A DNA stretch of 21,297 nucleotides from CF-13 sp035279665 (GTDB taxonomy: Bacteria; Chloroflexota; Dormibacteria; CF-121). Below are positions 7,997 through 14,727 of the stretch, in pieces; the first letter of the stretch is position 1, and every line of letters begins with the position of its first letter. The stretch is taken from NCBI GenBank assembly GCA_035279665.1, contig DATEHI010000042.1:1-21297 (forward strand), read 5' to 3'. Under the pieces are notes generated by a model. It did no database searches and was not told the DNA's origin. It saw only the letters and a program-made list of their open reading frames with translations. The position numbers and the translations under genes are program-made.

Positions 7997-9409
7997 TCAG
8001 GTGACCTCACGTTGCAGCCGGATCCGAAAGACGCTGCCGTGCCCGGGGGTGCTGTCGGCGCTGACCGTGGCTCCCATGGCGGTAATCAGGTCGCGGACGA
8101 TGGCCAGCCCAAGGCCGGAACCTCCAGAATCGCGTGCCCGGGATTCGTCCGTTCGATAGAAGCGATCGAACACTCGTGGTAGGTCCGCCGCATCGATGCC
8201 GATGCCCGTGTCCGCCACCGAGATCATGACCCGGTCGCCGTCCAGTTGCGTATCGACCGAGATCAGACCACCGTCGGGCGTGTTGTTGACCGCGTTTCTC
8301 ACCAGGTTGCCCAGGACCTGGGCGAGTCGGTCCGGATCGGCCAGGGCGCGCGGCAGCCCGGACGCGCTCGTGTGGGCAAGGCTGAGGTTGCGTTCGCGCC
8401 GGGCCAGCGGCGCCAGAGCGGCACAGACACGATCAACCACCTCCGTTACGTCGGTGGGCCGTACATCGAGGTGCAGCTCGTCGGCGTCGGCGCGTGCCAG
8501 GATGAGGAGGTCGTCGACCAGGGAACTGAGGCGCTCCGTCTCGTTGCCGACCACCGTCAAATACTGCCGCGTTTCGGTGTCCATCTGCCGGCCCGGCTTG
8601 AGTAAGGACTCGACGTGCGCGCTGATGCTCGCCACCGGAGTACGCAGCTCATGCGATGCGTTGACGATCATTTCGCGGCGGCTCTGATCGGCTCGCTCGG
8701 CCCGACCACGCTGGGAATCGGCCTCGGCCTGGGCCGCGGCCAATTGCAGGCGGCTCTCGTCGACGCCCAACATCATTTCCGCGAAGCGTGCCCACAGCCA
8801 ACCGATCCCGTTGAGGCCCGCGATGGAGGCGACAAGTAGCAAGATCCCAACCGCTCCGATGAGAAGGGTGGCGAGGAAAAAGGCGCCAAAGGGATGGCCG
8901 TCCGGGGCGAGGGTACTGACCCCGATGTTGATGCTGACGTTGCGCGCCACCGTTGGGTCGGCGAGCGACACGAGATAGCCTACCGGCACCGCGGCCATCG
9001 CCAGCGACGCCGACAGGAGGGCGATCGTGAGCGAGAAGCTGATCACGCTGAAGGGCAACTCGATCAGCAGGTAGGCGAGGCTCTTCCAGGTCACCGGCTC
9101 TCCCAGCGTTTTCAGCAGCCGGGGCCAAAGTGCCAGCGGCCTGGGCTCGGGCACCGATATCGGCCGAATCTTGGCTCCCAGCAGACGAATTGCCAGTTCG
9201 CGCTCGAACTGCGCGGCCAGCAGCCAACCGAGCATCGTCACCGCCAGGATGGCAAGGCCGACCCCGATGACCGCCAGGCCGATCCCGACGGAGATTCCGG
9301 TCACGAGCAGCACGAAATAGGTCAGCGCCAGCGGAAGGGCCAGTAGCAGGTAGACGATGCGCAGATACGTCTGGCGATCGCGCAGAAGGCTGAGCGCGGC
9401 CTCGGTCAT
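7997..9409 (-). CDS. Membrane sensor histidine kinase
   Basis: A 470-residue kinase when started at ATG 9409. The N-terminal part has two pairs of helices (about 15-40/42-66 and 112-145/175-198) with a short exposed segment near 150-173, resembling the putative-sensor domain of actinobacterial kinases. A helical linker (215-245) leads to the HisKA box NASHELRTP with H253. The ATPase domain shows NLVRNAVNNT (N box), DTGIGI (G1), RFYRTDESR (F box) and GSGLGLAIV (G2). The longer frame to 9565 is rejected because its extra 52 residues are soluble and would overlap the divergent ispD-B start. There is no SD; TAAGCT (9417-9422) lies 7 nt before the ATG, so a leaderless message is likely. First gene of the kinase–regulator–MMPL–MFS unit. 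Confidence 0.92.
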   Translation of the reverse strand: MTEAALSLLRDRQTYLRIVYLLLALPLALTYFVLLVTGISVGIGLAVIGVGLAILAVTMLGWLLAAQFERELAIRLLGAKIRPISVPEPRPLALWPRLLKTLGEPVTWKSLAYLLIELPFSVISFSLTIALLSASLAMAAVPVGYLVSLADPTVARNVSINIGVSTLAPDGHPFGAFFLATLLIGAVGILLLVASIAGLNGIGWLWARFAEMMLGVDESRLQLAAAQAEADSQRGRAERADQSRREMIVNASHELRTPVASISAHVESLLKPGRQMDTETRQYLTVVGNETERLSSLVDDLLILARADADELHLDVRPTDVTEVVDRVCAALAPLARRERNLSLAHTSASGLPRALADPDRLAQVLGNLVRNAVNNTPDGGLISVDTQLDGDRVMISVADTGIGIDAADLPRVFDRFYRTDESRARDSGGSGLGLAIVRDLITAMGATVSADSTPGHGSVFRIRLQREVT

Positions 9410-9416
9410 GATGGGC

Positions 9417-9422
9417 AGCTTA
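9417..9422 (-). promoter_or_regulatory. -10 element for a leaderless histidine kinase transcript
   Basis: On the minus strand TAAGCT is followed by 7 nt and then the ATG, which is the spacing expected when transcription begins at or beside the start codon. No SD is present and the -35 is weak. Confidence 0.4.
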
Positions 9423-9445
9423 GGCTGGATGTGTCGCGACTTTAT

Positions 9446-9457
9446 GTCGAATTCGAC
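9446..9457. promoter_or_regulatory. Perfect 12-bp palindrome, candidate operator between kinase and ispD-B
   Basis: GTCGAATTCGAC is its own reverse complement. It overlaps the -35 region of the rightward ispD-B promoter and lies about 37 bp upstream of the leftward kinase start. A dimeric regulator bound here could affect both directions. Which protein binds is unknown. Confidence 0.4.
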
Positions 9458-9480
9458 GGGTTCCCCGCCGAACGTATACT
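9452..9480 (+). promoter_or_regulatory. Promoter of ispD-B–ispF–cysS–rlmB
   Basis: TATACT at 9475-9480 differs from the -10 consensus by one base. Seventeen bases upstream is TTCGAC (9452-9457), a weak -35. The predicted start near 9487 gives a leader of about 34 nt that includes the ribosome-binding site AGGGGTGA (9510-9517) ahead of GTG 9521. Confidence 0.55.
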
Positions 9481-9520
9481 TCAACCCACCAATTCCGCCA
9501 CTACTTAAAAGGGGTGAACT

Positions 9521-10219
9521 GTGCAGGTACAGGCCATCATCCCGGCAGCTGGGGCCGGGCTTCACCAGGGGGAGTCCAGTGCCAGGGTGCTGATGCCCGT
9601 GGGAGGCCGGTCATTGATTCGCCGCACACTCGAGGCGTTCGATCGATGCCCGGAGGTCACCGGCATTACGCTCTTGATCTCGCAGCGCAACCTGCTCGAA
9701 GTGACGCGCGAACTCGAGAGCGACGGATGGCGTAAGGCAATCGACATTCGCCTTGGCGGCGAGCGCCGGCAGGACTCCGTTCGCCTCGGCCTGCTGAGCT
9801 TGCAGGAGGACCCCCCGGACTTCGTGATCGTCCACGATGGCGCCCGCCCTCTGGTGAGCGATGAGCTGATCCACGCCGGTCTCGAGGCCGCCCGGCAACA
9901 TGGGGCGGCGACCGCGGCCATCCCTGTCCACCACACGTACAAGCACGTCGACAGCGCCGGCTTTGTCCATGGGACCGTGGAGCGCTCCGACCTGATGCAG
10001 GTCCAGACGCCACAGGTCTTCCGTTACGACTGGCTCCTGGAGGCGCACGAGAAAGCGGTGCGCGAACGGATCGTCGTGGAGGACGATGCGGAATTGATCG
10101 AGAAGCTGGGCAAGCTCGTCAAGGTTTTCTCGGGCTCGCCCCGTAACCTCAAGGTCACGACCCGGGAGGATGCGCTGATGGTGGAAGCGCTGCTGGCCAC
10201 CGACCCCTTGTGCGTGTAG
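9521..10219 (+). CDS. ispD: IspD-family cytidylyltransferase, copy B (arm intact, CTP loop altered)
   Basis: A 232-residue full-length IspD homologue. The arm and MEP-site motifs are kept: PVHHTYK (T140 equivalent), GTVERSDL (R157), QTPQVF, IVHDGARP (D106, R109) and NLKVTTREDA (K213). The nucleotide loop is altered. In PAAGAGLHQGESSARV the glycines are kept, but the position of R20 is H and that of K27 is R; GGD is also GGE. These are the opposite losses from copy A. The GTG start is set by a good SD (AGGGGTGA) 3-4 nt upstream. The gene overlaps ispF by 10 nt and is probably translated with it, which supports a role in the MEP pathway. Possible readings are a diverged active enzyme, a subunit working with copy A, or a member with altered nucleotide use. 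Confidence 0.87.
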   Translation: MQVQAIIPAAGAGLHQGESSARVLMPVGGRSLIRRTLEAFDRCPEVTGITLLISQRNLLEVTRELESDGWRKAIDIRLGGERRQDSVRLGLLSLQEDPPDFVIVHDGARPLVSDELIHAGLEAARQHGAATAAIPVHHTYKHVDSAGFVHGTVERSDLMQVQTPQVFRYDWLLEAHEKAVRERIVVEDDAELIEKLGKLVKVFSGSPRNLKVTTREDALMVEALLATDPLCV

Positions 10220-10686
10220 GGACCGGCTTCGACCTGCACCGGCTGGTGGTGGGTCGCCGGCTGGTGCTCGGCGGTGTCGAGCTTCCGTGGGATATGGGAC
10301 TGACCGGCCACAGCGATGCCGATGTCATCTGCCACGCGCTGATCGATGCCCTCTGCGGGGCGGCAGGCATCGGAGATATTGGCACGCTCTTTCCCGACGA
10401 CGACCCGAAGTACAAGGATGCGCGCAGCCTCGACCTGCTGCGTGAGGTGGCCGATCACTGCCGGCGTGCCAAATGGCAGGTGGAGAACGTCGACGTCACG
10501 CTGCTCGCCCAGGTCCCCCGGCTCACGCCCTACCGTGAGGCCATCCGGAACAACCTCGCGGGTGTGCTCGGCATCGCCCCGGCCGCGGTCGGCCTCAAAG
10601 CGACCACGACCGACCACGTCGGACCCATCGGCAATGGCGAGGCTCTCGCTGCCCAGGCGGTGGCGCTGCTTCGAGAGATTCCATGA
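10210..10686 (+). CDS. ispF: 2-C-methyl-D-erythritol 2,4-cyclodiphosphate synthase
   Basis: IspF cyclises CDP-ME 2-phosphate to MEcPP with release of CMP in the MEP pathway and acts as a homotrimer. The 158-residue product matches the family length. Metal ligands are visible as D8 and H10 in GFDLH and the histidine of LTGHSDADV. GDIGTLFPDDDP is the flexible loop, and KATTTDHVGPIGNGEALAAQAVALL matches the C-terminal signature, with TDH and GN in place of the common TEK and GR. The GTG start overlaps the ispD-B stop by 10 nt, and the stop overlaps the cysS ATG as ATGA, so ispD-B, ispF and cysS should be translationally coupled. Confidence 0.96.
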   Translation: MRVGTGFDLHRLVVGRRLVLGGVELPWDMGLTGHSDADVICHALIDALCGAAGIGDIGTLFPDDDPKYKDARSLDLLREVADHCRRAKWQVENVDVTLLAQVPRLTPYREAIRNNLAGVLGIAPAAVGLKATTTDHVGPIGNGEALAAQAVALLREIP

Positions 10687-12059
10687 CGCCGCTCCGCCTG
10701 CACAACACGATGAGCGGCCGGGTGGAAGAGTTCGTCCCGATCGAGCCGGGCCATGTCCGGATGTACACCTGCGGCCCGACCGTCCACGACTATTCACACA
10801 TCGGCAACTTCCGCACCTTTCTCTTCGAGGACATGCTGCGCCGCGTGCTCCTGCTGCAGGGCTACCGGGTCACCCAGGTGATGAATCTCACCGACGTCGA
10901 GGATCGCATCATCAAGAAGTCCGCGGCGCATGGCCAGACGATCGACGAGTTCACCGAGAAATACATCGAGGCTTTTTTCGAGGATCTCGACACGCTACGG
11001 ATCCAGCGGGCCGAGCACTACCCGCGCGCGACGCAGCACATTTTCGAGATGGTGTCGCTGATCGAACGTCTCACCGAGAACGGCCACACCTATGTTGCCG
11101 ACGGGTCGACCTACTTTCGGATTTCGACCTTTCCGCGCTACGGCGCGCTGGCGCACCTGGATGTCAGCGGCCTCAGGGCAGGCGCGCGCGTCGATGTCGA
11201 CGAATACGGCAAGGACGATCCCCGGGACTTTGCCCTCTGGAAGGCTCGCAAACCTGGGGAGCAATCATGGGAAACGCCCCTGGGTGCGGGACGGCCCGGC
11301 TGGCACATCGAATGCTCCGCGATGAGCATGCAGTACCTCGGGGAGACGCTCGACATTCACGCCGGCGGCATCGACCTGGTCTTTCCGCATCATGAAGATG
11401 AGATCGCCCAGAGCGAGGGCGCGACCGGAAAACCGTTCGTGCGGTACTGGCTGCACGCGCAACATCTGCAGGACTCCACCGGTGAAAAGATGTCGAAACG
11501 CCTCAAGAACTTTTCGACCGTTCGCGACCTGCTCGCCGAGGGCTACGCACCGCGCGCCATCCGATACGCCCTTCTCACGGGAGCCCACTATCGGAGCCCG
11601 CTGGCGTTTTCGCCAGAGCTGCTCAAGGCGGCGGACAGTGCAGTCAAACGCCTCGATGAGTTCGCGGTACGGCTCGGCAGCGTGGCGGGGGCGGAACCGA
11701 CTGTCGAGATTCGAAGCCGCTGGGATGAGGCCCTCATCGACGACCTCAATCTGCCGGCGGCCGTCGGCCATCTCTTCGAATTCATCAAGACCTTCAACTC
11801 ACAGCTCGAGTCGGGAAAGGCGACGCCGGACGAGCGCGCGGGCGCCATGGCCATGCTCCGCCATGCAAACCGCATCCTCGACGTCATCGAGTTCCCCGAA
11901 GCCGTCGATGCCCAGGTCGAACGCTTGATTGCCGAGCGGCAGGCGGCCAGGGATCGGCGGGAGTTCGCCCGCTCGGACGAGATCCGGCAGCAGCTCCTCG
12001 GGATGGGCATCCAGCTGGACGACACCAAGGACGGCACGCGCTGGAAGCGGCTCCGCTAG
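10683..12059 (+). CDS. cysS: Cysteinyl-tRNA synthetase
   Basis: This class Ia enzyme charges tRNA-Cys. The 458-residue product has the family length. It shows C30 in MYTCGPTVHDYSHIGN, where HIGN (39-42) is the HIGH motif, and further zinc-site residues in GWHIECSAM (C211) and VFPHHEDEIAQSEG. The second ATP motif is KMSKR (about 269-273), a mild variant of KMSKS. The C-terminal helical DALR-type and anticodon regions follow from about 310. It starts by ATGA overlap with ispF. Its place between ispF and rlmB matches the Bacillus-type order, although the mini-RNase III gene (mrnC) that usually follows cysS is absent. Confidence 0.97.
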   Translation: MTPLRLHNTMSGRVEEFVPIEPGHVRMYTCGPTVHDYSHIGNFRTFLFEDMLRRVLLLQGYRVTQVMNLTDVEDRIIKKSAAHGQTIDEFTEKYIEAFFEDLDTLRIQRAEHYPRATQHIFEMVSLIERLTENGHTYVADGSTYFRISTFPRYGALAHLDVSGLRAGARVDVDEYGKDDPRDFALWKARKPGEQSWETPLGAGRPGWHIECSAMSMQYLGETLDIHAGGIDLVFPHHEDEIAQSEGATGKPFVRYWLHAQHLQDSTGEKMSKRLKNFSTVRDLLAEGYAPRAIRYALLTGAHYRSPLAFSPELLKAADSAVKRLDEFAVRLGSVAGAEPTVEIRSRWDEALIDDLNLPAAVGHLFEFIKTFNSQLESGKATPDERAGAMAMLRHANRILDVIEFPEAVDAQVERLIAERQAARDRREFARSDEIRQQLLGMGIQLDDTKDGTRWKRLR

Positions 12060-12062
12060 TCC

Positions 12063-12809
12063 ATGCCGCGGCCGCCTGACATCATTTACGGCCGCAATCC
12101 GGTGCTCGAAGCCTTCCGTGCCGGGCGGCCGGTCAAGCGGCTCCTGCTGGCTGAGGGTCTGCGGGAGGAGCCGAGGCTGAAGGAGCTGCGGCAACTTGCT
12201 GCGGGCCGCGGAGTCACGATCGAGGCGGCCGACCGCCGAAAGCTGGACGACATCGCGCACTCGGAGGCCCACCAGGGCGTGGTCGCTTACGTCGGTCCGC
12301 GAAAGTACTGGGAACTCGAGCCGATGGCGCGCGAAGCACTCGCCGAGCGCCCCGACGCCGTCCTGCTGATGCTCGACAGCCTTCAGGATCCACAGAACCT
12401 CGGCACGATCAGCCGCACGGCGGAGGCGACCGGTGTGGGCGGCATCGTGACCTCCCACAACCGTTCCCCGGAGGTGACGCCGTCCGTGGTCAAGGCGTCA
12501 GCCGGCGCCGCCGAGCACCTGCGTTATGCGCGCGTCGCGAACCTGGCGCAGGCGACCGAGACCCTGAAAAATCTGGGCTTCTGGATCGTCGGCCTCAGCG
12601 GCGACGCGCCCACGCTCTACACCGAGTTCGACTACCGGCGCCCGCTGGTGCTCGTCGTCGGCGCCGAAGGGGAGGGCCTGCATGATTTGCTGCGCAAGAA
12701 GGCCGATGCCCTCGTCCGCCTGCCGATGCTCGGCAAGGTCAGCTCGCTCAATGCCGCTGTCGCCGGCTCGATCCTGCTCTACGAGGTCCTGCGCCAGCGA
12801 GGCCGATGA
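12063..12809 (+). CDS. rlmB: 23S rRNA 2'-O-methyltransferase RlmB (SpoU family)
   Basis: RlmB-type SPOUT methyltransferases modify a 23S rRNA guanosine (G2251 in E. coli) using S-adenosylmethionine. The 248-residue product has the N-terminal RNA-binding subdomain (IIYGRNPVLEAFRAGRPVK, about 5-75). The SPOUT domain follows, with LLMLDSLQDPQNLGTISRTAEA (motif 1), VVGAEGEGL (motif 2) and LPMLGKVSSLNAAVAGSILLYE (motif 3), which form the trefoil knot. It begins 3 nt after cysS. Its last 62 nt overlap, on the opposite strand, the end of the small membrane protein gene. The family assignment is secure; the exact target nucleotide is inferred. Confidence 0.94.
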   Translation: MPRPPDIIYGRNPVLEAFRAGRPVKRLLLAEGLREEPRLKELRQLAAGRGVTIEAADRRKLDDIAHSEAHQGVVAYVGPRKYWELEPMAREALAERPDAVLLMLDSLQDPQNLGTISRTAEATGVGGIVTSHNRSPEVTPSVVKASAGAAEHLRYARVANLAQATETLKNLGFWIVGLSGDAPTLYTEFDYRRPLVLVVGAEGEGLHDLLRKKADALVRLPMLGKVSSLNAAVAGSILLYEVLRQRGR

Positions 12810-12972
12810 TCTGCTCCCTCGGCCAGAGCGCCCAGGCGCACACAGCGGCCAGCGAGGCGATCCCCAGGATGATCGCCGCACCCAGGAACTGACCGCTGAC
12901 GACGTCGGCGAAGCTGATCGCGAGCAGGACCACGGCCTCGGCGGCGATGATGACACCCTTCAGATCGCTCAC
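12748..12972 (-). CDS. Small two-helix membrane protein coupled to APC permease
   Basis: I do not recognise this 74-residue protein. It has two likely membrane helices (about 6-26 and 29-49) and a basic C-terminal tail rich in Arg. The GTG start overlaps the stop of the upstream permease as GTGA, a typical translational coupling, which is the main reason to accept it. The tail is encoded over the 3' end of rlmB on the other strand. It may be an accessory subunit or stabiliser of the permease; this is inference. Confidence 0.6.
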   Translation of the reverse strand: MSDLKGVIIAAEAVVLLAISFADVVSGQFLGAAIILGIASLAAVCAWALWPREQIIGLAGAGPRRAGSSRRQRH

Positions 12973-14597
12973 CGGCGCGTCCCTGGCAGGTTGGTACCGC
13001 GCTCGCCGGTTCGCGCCCGATGCTCGTTGAGGGCGGCTTCGTATTCCTCGAGGGACTTGAACTCTTCGGCCTCGAGCAGCACCCGCTTGGTTGCCGTTTC
13101 CCAGTCACGCGGGAGCGTCTTGAACATCGGCAGGCCGCGCTTCCGTCGGTAGAGGATGAACAGCACGACGGCGGACAGCACCCACAGCGGGCCGATGATG
13201 CGCGCGTAGTGGTGTGTCAGGAGCACCATCACGAGGAAGAAGAGGACGCCGAGGAAGCCGAGCACACCCAGGACCGGAAACCAGACCGGGTTCCCACGAT
13301 AAGTGATCCGGATGTTGAGTGGCATCTTGTACGGGCGCGGGGTGAACGGATCCTTGAGGCGCAGCACAAATAGGGAGATGAACACCAGCAGGTAGCCGGT
13401 GGTGGCGCCGAAGGCGTAAAGATCGGCCAGGACATCGATGGCGGCGTTCTTACCCGATGGTCCTGGTGTGAAGAAGGCGAAGACGGTTTGCAAGAGCGCG
13501 ACCACGCCGAATACCATCACGGCTCGGGCCGGGGTGGCGAAGCGCTTGTTGACCTGGGCAAACCAGTGCGGCAGCAGGTCGAACTGGCTCATCGAGTAGC
13601 TCAGCCGCGACGAGCTGACCACGCCCGAGTTGGCCGAGATGAACACGATGAGAAAACCGATGAGGGCGGTCAACGGGGCCGCGACCACACCAATGATCGG
13701 GATGTGGGCGGCGATGAGTGCCACCGGATCGCCCTCGTGGCCGTAGAAATCCGTCGGCTTGACGAGCCCGATGGCGAGGACCGAGAACGCCATGGCGAAC
13801 AGCAGGACCGAGATGACGAGGCCGATCGAGGTGCGCGGGATGATCGTCGCCGGTCGGCGCGTTTCCTGGGCAACTTGCGAGATCGTCTCGAGTCCGACGA
13901 AGGCGATGATCGCCAGTGACGAGCCGAAGGCGAATTGGCTCAGCGACGGGCGATCGAAGAGAAACTCATGGGACACGATCTCCGGCCGCCAGACCAACAC
14001 GAAGCCGGCGAGGACGATGATGCTCTGGGCAATGATCGCGATCGTCCCGACGACCTCGTTGAAGTTCGTCGACACTTTGATGCCGCGGACGTTGAGCCAG
14101 ATCAAGAGCGCGATGCCCGCGATCGATTCGACCAACCATAACCAGGCGAGATTGATCGGCCCGATGGTCACGGTGAAATCGGTGACGTGATGCCCGAGCG
14201 TGACCCACGGCAGGAAGTAGTTGAAATACCCGAAGGCGACCACGGTGAAGAGCGAGATGTCGATCGTGTAATCGAGCACCAGGGCAGCTCCAGCCACCAA
14301 TCCCGCCAGGTCCCCGAGCCCGCGCAGCGTGAAGTACTGGCCGCCGCCCGCCAGGGGATAGGCGGACGCCAGCTCCGCGTAACATAGGCCGACCAGCGCG
14401 AAGACGAGGCCCGCCGCCAGGAAAGCCAGCGGCGCCAGGCCGAGGGCGGCCAGGGTGATGATCCCCAACGCGGTGTAGATATCGGCGCCAACGGCCGCAT
14501 AGCCCCACATGTACGAGCCCCACACGGAAACGTCGCGCCGGAGTTCGCTCCCGGAGATTCCTTCGACCGGGAGGTGTCCGTCTGGCGGTGGCTGCAT
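12969..14597 (-). CDS. APC-superfamily amino acid/polyamine permease
   Basis: A 542-residue permease with about twelve helices spread over 40-475 and hydrophilic ends. The first helix region (SYMWGYAAVGADIYTALGII) has the glycine-containing unwound segment used for substrate binding in APC transporters. YAELASAYPLAGGGQYFTLRGLG is the family signature after helix 2. The C terminus (about 490-542) is a charged cytoplasmic tail. Substrate is not determined; amino acids are likely. The ATG start has SD GAGGAG 5 nt upstream. It is transcribed away from the LuxR-type regulator gene across a region with repeated operator-like half-sites, so it is a probable regulatory target. Confidence 0.9.
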   Translation of the reverse strand: MQPPPDGHLPVEGISGSELRRDVSVWGSYMWGYAAVGADIYTALGIITLAALGLAPLAFLAAGLVFALVGLCYAELASAYPLAGGGQYFTLRGLGDLAGLVAGAALVLDYTIDISLFTVVAFGYFNYFLPWVTLGHHVTDFTVTIGPINLAWLWLVESIAGIALLIWLNVRGIKVSTNFNEVVGTIAIIAQSIIVLAGFVLVWRPEIVSHEFLFDRPSLSQFAFGSSLAIIAFVGLETISQVAQETRRPATIIPRTSIGLVISVLLFAMAFSVLAIGLVKPTDFYGHEGDPVALIAAHIPIIGVVAAPLTALIGFLIVFISANSGVVSSSRLSYSMSQFDLLPHWFAQVNKRFATPARAVMVFGVVALLQTVFAFFTPGPSGKNAAIDVLADLYAFGATTGYLLVFISLFVLRLKDPFTPRPYKMPLNIRITYRGNPVWFPVLGVLGFLGVLFFLVMVLLTHHYARIIGPLWVLSAVVLFILYRRKRGLPMFKTLPRDWETATKRVLLEAEEFKSLEEYEAALNEHRARTGERGTNLPGTRR

Positions 14598-14611
14598 TGG
14601 CGCTCCTCATC

Positions 14612-14617
14612 AACGTA
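14612..14617 (-). promoter_or_regulatory. Candidate -10 of the APC permease promoter
   Basis: On the minus strand TACGTT precedes the SD GAGGAG. The implied start is near 14605. The -35 position is poor, which fits an activator-dependent promoter, and the nearest dyad (centre 14648) would then lie near -43. Confidence 0.4.
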
Positions 14618-14640
14618 GGTCCTCGTCGCGGGGCGGCTCA

Positions 14641-14713
14641 CCGTACTCAGTACGGATTCTTGTACGGACACCCGTCGAATCCGTACTCAGCCCCTGTTCC
14701 GCACCGAGTACGG
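14641..14713. promoter_or_regulatory. Cluster of five AGTACGG half-sites (operator array)
   Basis: Half-sites are CCGTACT at 14641-14647, AGTACGG at 14649-14655, TGTACGG at 14661-14667, CCGTACT at 14681-14687 and AGTACGG at 14707-14713. The first two form a 15-bp dyad with a one-base centre. AGTACGGATTC (14649-14659) and GAATCCGTACT (14677-14687) form a perfect 11-bp inverted repeat. CCGTACTC and GAGTACGG (14681-14688, 14706-14713) form another of 8 bp. CCGTACTCAG is directly repeated 40 bp apart. The location between divergent permease and regulator genes suggests binding by the regulator. Confidence 0.65.
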
Positions 14714-14727
14714 GGCTCGTCGTAGGA

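Noticed and set aside
7097..8182. 361-residue plus-strand frame across the regulator and kinase genes
   Set aside because: It is antisense to two well-supported signalling genes, and its composition is that of a shadow frame.
9410..9565. Longer start for the histidine kinase
   Set aside because: The extra 52 residues cross the ispD-B promoter and start and do not resemble a sensor domain.
14509..14727. Longer start for the LuxR-type regulator
   Set aside because: It would run through the permease start and the operator repeats; the residues are low in hydrophobic or domain content.
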